DNA from: Acidobacteriota bacterium
GTDB lineage: Bacteria > Acidobacteriota > Blastocatellia > Pyrinomonadales > Pyrinomonadaceae
DNA: 5,929 nucleotides
NCBI GenBank assembly: GCA_023415725.1
Contig: JAEZJR010000049.1
Span: forward strand, 1 to 5,929
Reading direction: 5' to 3'
Positions 4,176 through 5,929 of this stretch are shown in pieces. A program made the translations under genes and the position numbers. Under the pieces are notes generated by a model. The model ran no database searches. It worked only from the letters and a program-made list of their open reading frames with translations, and was not told where the DNA came from. The number at the start of each line of letters is the position of its first letter. Within the stretch, counting starts at the first letter, position 1.

Positions 4176-5929
4176 ATGATGGAAAAGCTCAACGAATATC
4201 TACAGGCGCTCGTCTCGTCTTCGAGCTATGAGCTGCGGCTTGAGCCGAACAAGGTCCCCTACACCGTATCCGTGAACGGCACGGCGGACGTGTCGGCGGA
4301 GACCCTGCAGGGCACGCAGATCAGCATGATGGTGTTCCCGTTGATCCCGAACGACGTGAGGATGCAGCTGCCGTCGCAGCCTGAAGTGCAGTTCACGCAC
4401 CCGCACAACCTCGGCAAGTTCACTTTCACGGTGACGAAATCGCCCAACGGCTTCATCGTCGCTGTGCGCCCCTTCGGCGTCGATCCGAACGTAATGCAAT
4501 CGGCCGCCGAGCAGCACGAACTGGCCGCGCCCGAACCGCAGATGCCCTCCTTCGAATTCGAAAGCTCGTCCATCGGCGTGCAGAACACGATGAGCGAACC
4601 GGCCGCGCCTTCGACCGCCCTGCCCCAGATCGAGATCGAAGACCGCTTCGAGTTGCCGGTGATCGACGCTCCCGCGGGCGGCCCGTCGATCGAGATCGTG
4701 GACGTCAACGATCCCGGCTTCCAGACCGTATTCTCCGACACCTCCACTTACGAACCGCCGATCAAGCGGCAGGAGTTGGAGATCGACCCGACGGCATTCG
4801 AGCAGCCTGTGCAGCAGGTCGCACCGCCAAAGCCCAGCGGTTGGATACCGCCGGCTGAAGAATACGTCCCCCCGGCGGCCCCGGTCGTCGAGATCGTGAC
4901 GCCGGACATGCCCGACGCCGATCGCCGTTCCTACACCGACCGCCGCCAGAAGAATACGATGATGACGGCCCGCATGGACGCGATGTTCCACCGCATGGCC
5001 GAGGTCGGTGCATCCGACCTTCACCTTTCCGTCAGCATGCCTCCGATGGTCCGCAAGGACGGCAAGATGCAGCCGATGGAATGCAGCGAGGGCGTGCTCT
5101 CGCCCGAGATAATGCGCGAGCTGCTGCACTCGATAATGCCCTCGAAAAATATCGAGGAATTCGAACGCCGCAACGACACCGATTTCGCCTACGAGATCGA
5201 GGGACTCGCCCGCTTCCGCTGCAACATCTTCATGGACCGCAAGGGGATGGGCGCGGTATTCCGCATCATCCCGACGAAGATCCTCACAGCTGAGCAGCCT
5301 GGGCTTTCAAAGGCGATCATGGACCTTTGTACGCTCTCGAAAGGGTTGGTAGTGGTGACGGGCCCCACGGGTTCCGGTAAATCCACCACGCTCTGCGCGA
5401 TGGTGGACCACATCAACAAATCGCGCGAAGACCACATCATCACGATCGAGGACCCGATCGAGTTTGTGCACGACAATCATCAGTGCCTCGTCAACCAGCG
5501 CGAGGTGCACAACCACACCGACTCGTTCAAAGACGCCCTCCGAGCCGCCCTTCGCGAAGACCCGGACATCCTGCTCGTCGGCGAGATGCGCGACCTCGAA
5601 ACGATATCCATCGCGATCGAGACGGCTGAAACCGGACACCTCGTTTTCGGCACGCTCCACACGACGACCGCCGCTTCGACAGTGGACCGCATCATCGACC
5701 AGTTCCCCGCCGACCGCCAGCAGCAGATCCGCGTTATGCTCTCCGAATCGCTCAAGGGCGTGATCGCACAGACCTTGCTGCCGAAAAAAGGCGGCGGCCG
5801 CGTAGCCGCTCTCGAGGTGCTCATCGTCACGCCAGCGATCAGCAACCTCATCCGCGAGGGCAAGACCTTCCAGATCCCCTCCGCCATGCAGACCGGCAAG
5901 AACCACGGCATGGTCATGCTCAACGACGC
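4176..5929 (+). CDS. pilT: PilT-type pilus retraction ATPase with long N-terminal extension; 3' end outside window
   Basis: This is a hexameric cytoplasmic ATPase of the type IV pilus base that powers pilus retraction and twitching motility. The frame is open from ATG 4176 to the right edge (584 full codons). The canonical PilT part starts near residue 267: PAS-like N-domain with GASDLHLSVSMPP (278-290) and RFRCNIF (346-352), Walker A GPTGSGKST (396-404), Asp box EDPIEF (425-430), Walker B ILLVGEMRD with E470, His box GHLVFGTLHT (487-496, H495), and PAISNLIREGK (553-563), the PilT retraction motif, usually AIRNLIRE, here with Ser for Arg. PilT is normally about 350-380 aa, so some 260 residues are extra: residues 5-100 resemble a degenerate second N-domain, and 101-260 are a Pro/Ala/Glu/Asp linker. 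An in-frame stop (4146-4148) with no other ATG before 4176 fixes the start; it lacks a Shine-Dalgarno. A short PilT from ATG 4959 is an alternative. PilT rather than PilB is favoured by the DLHL and AIxNLIRE motifs and by the lack of the PilB tetracysteine; PilU is not excluded. Confidence 0.9.
   Translation, partial: MMEKLNEYLQALVSSSSYELRLEPNKVPYTVSVNGTADVSAETLQGTQISMMVFPLIPNDVRMQLPSQPEVQFTHPHNLGKFTFTVTKSPNGFIVAVRPFGVDPNVMQSAAEQHELAAPEPQMPSFEFESSSIGVQNTMSEPAAPSTALPQIEIEDRFELPVIDAPAGGPSIEIVDVNDPGFQTVFSDTSTYEPPIKRQELEIDPTAFEQPVQQVAPPKPSGWIPPAEEYVPPAAPVVEIVTPDMPDADRRSYTDRRQKNTMMTARMDAMFHRMAEVGASDLHLSVSMPPMVRKDGKMQPMECSEGVLSPEIMRELLHSIMPSKNIEEFERRNDTDFAYEIEGLARFRCNIFMDRKGMGAVFRIIPTKILTAEQPGLSKAIMDLCTLSKGLVVVTGPTGSGKSTTLCAMVDHINKSREDHIITIEDPIEFVHDNHQCLVNQREVHNHTDSFKDALRAALREDPDILLVGEMRDLETISIAIETAETGHLVFGTLHTTTAASTVDRIIDQFPADRQQQIRVMLSESLKGVIAQTLLPKKGGGRVAALEVLIVTPAISNLIREGKTFQIPSAMQTGKNHGMVMLND

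Noticed and set aside
4200..5129. A 309-codon leftward open frame opposite the PilT N-terminal part
   Set aside because: Its product is full of His/Arg/Gly/Asp runs typical of the complementary strand of G/C-third-position coding DNA. The opposite strand carries a continuous frame with clear PilT motifs.
5307..5906. A 199-codon leftward open frame opposite the PilT ATPase core
   Set aside because: It lies exactly across the Walker A, Walker B and His-box coding sequence and has no recognisable motif of its own; it is a shadow of the strong codon bias.
1..5929. CRISPR array, insertion sequence, tRNA, toxin-antitoxin or defence cassette
   Set aside because: I saw no evenly spaced direct repeats, no transposase-like frames, no tRNA-like cloverleaf and no recognised defence domains on either strand.

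Overview
The window looks like an ordinary chromosomal segment of a GC-rich free-living bacterium. Third codon positions are strongly G/C biased, GTG and TTG starts occur, and Shine-Dalgarno sites are weak or absent. The gene mix (TRAM/Fe-S rRNA methyltransferase, split methylmalonyl-CoA mutase, PilT with a long N-terminal extension, zinc-ribbon protein) and general sequence flavour suggest Acidobacteriota, perhaps class Blastocatellia. This is an inference from pattern memory, not a demonstrated assignment.

Layout. A leftward (minus-strand) gene cluster fills roughly 1-2344. In transcription order it holds a small uncharacterised protein (68-74 aa), an uncharacterised 225-aa helical protein with a TTG start, an RlmD-type 23S rRNA uracil-C5 methyltransferase whose GTG start overlaps the previous stop as GTGA, and the start of a zinc-ribbon protein that leaves the window at base 1. 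The spacings are 28 nt, a 4-nt overlap and 32 nt, so one operon is likely. A short divergent gap (about 2345-2398) separates it from two rightward genes. The first is a 532-aa stand-alone catalytic subunit of methylmalonyl-CoA mutase (2399-3997). The second is a PilT-type retraction ATPase (4176 to beyond the right edge). The 178-bp gap between them is noticeably more AT-rich and holds a terminator-like hairpin, a 17-bp inverted repeat and a possible promoter.

How the genes relate. The leftward cluster pairs rRNA modification with proteins of unknown role. The mutase isomerises (R)-methylmalonyl-CoA and succinyl-CoA, but needs a cobalamin-binding partner that is not encoded here. PilT drives type IV pilus retraction and is probably transcribed separately from the mutase.

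Most notable content. The PilT protein carries about 260 extra N-terminal residues. The first 100 of these look like a second, degenerate copy of PilT's own N-terminal PAS-like domain, joined to the canonical PilT by a Pro/acidic linker with a recurring short hydrophobic-acidic motif. The 225-aa protein also has an N-terminal pattern reminiscent of DnaD-type domains. I found no CRISPR array, mobile element, tRNA, rRNA or defence cassette, and nothing that amounts to a clear new multi-gene system.
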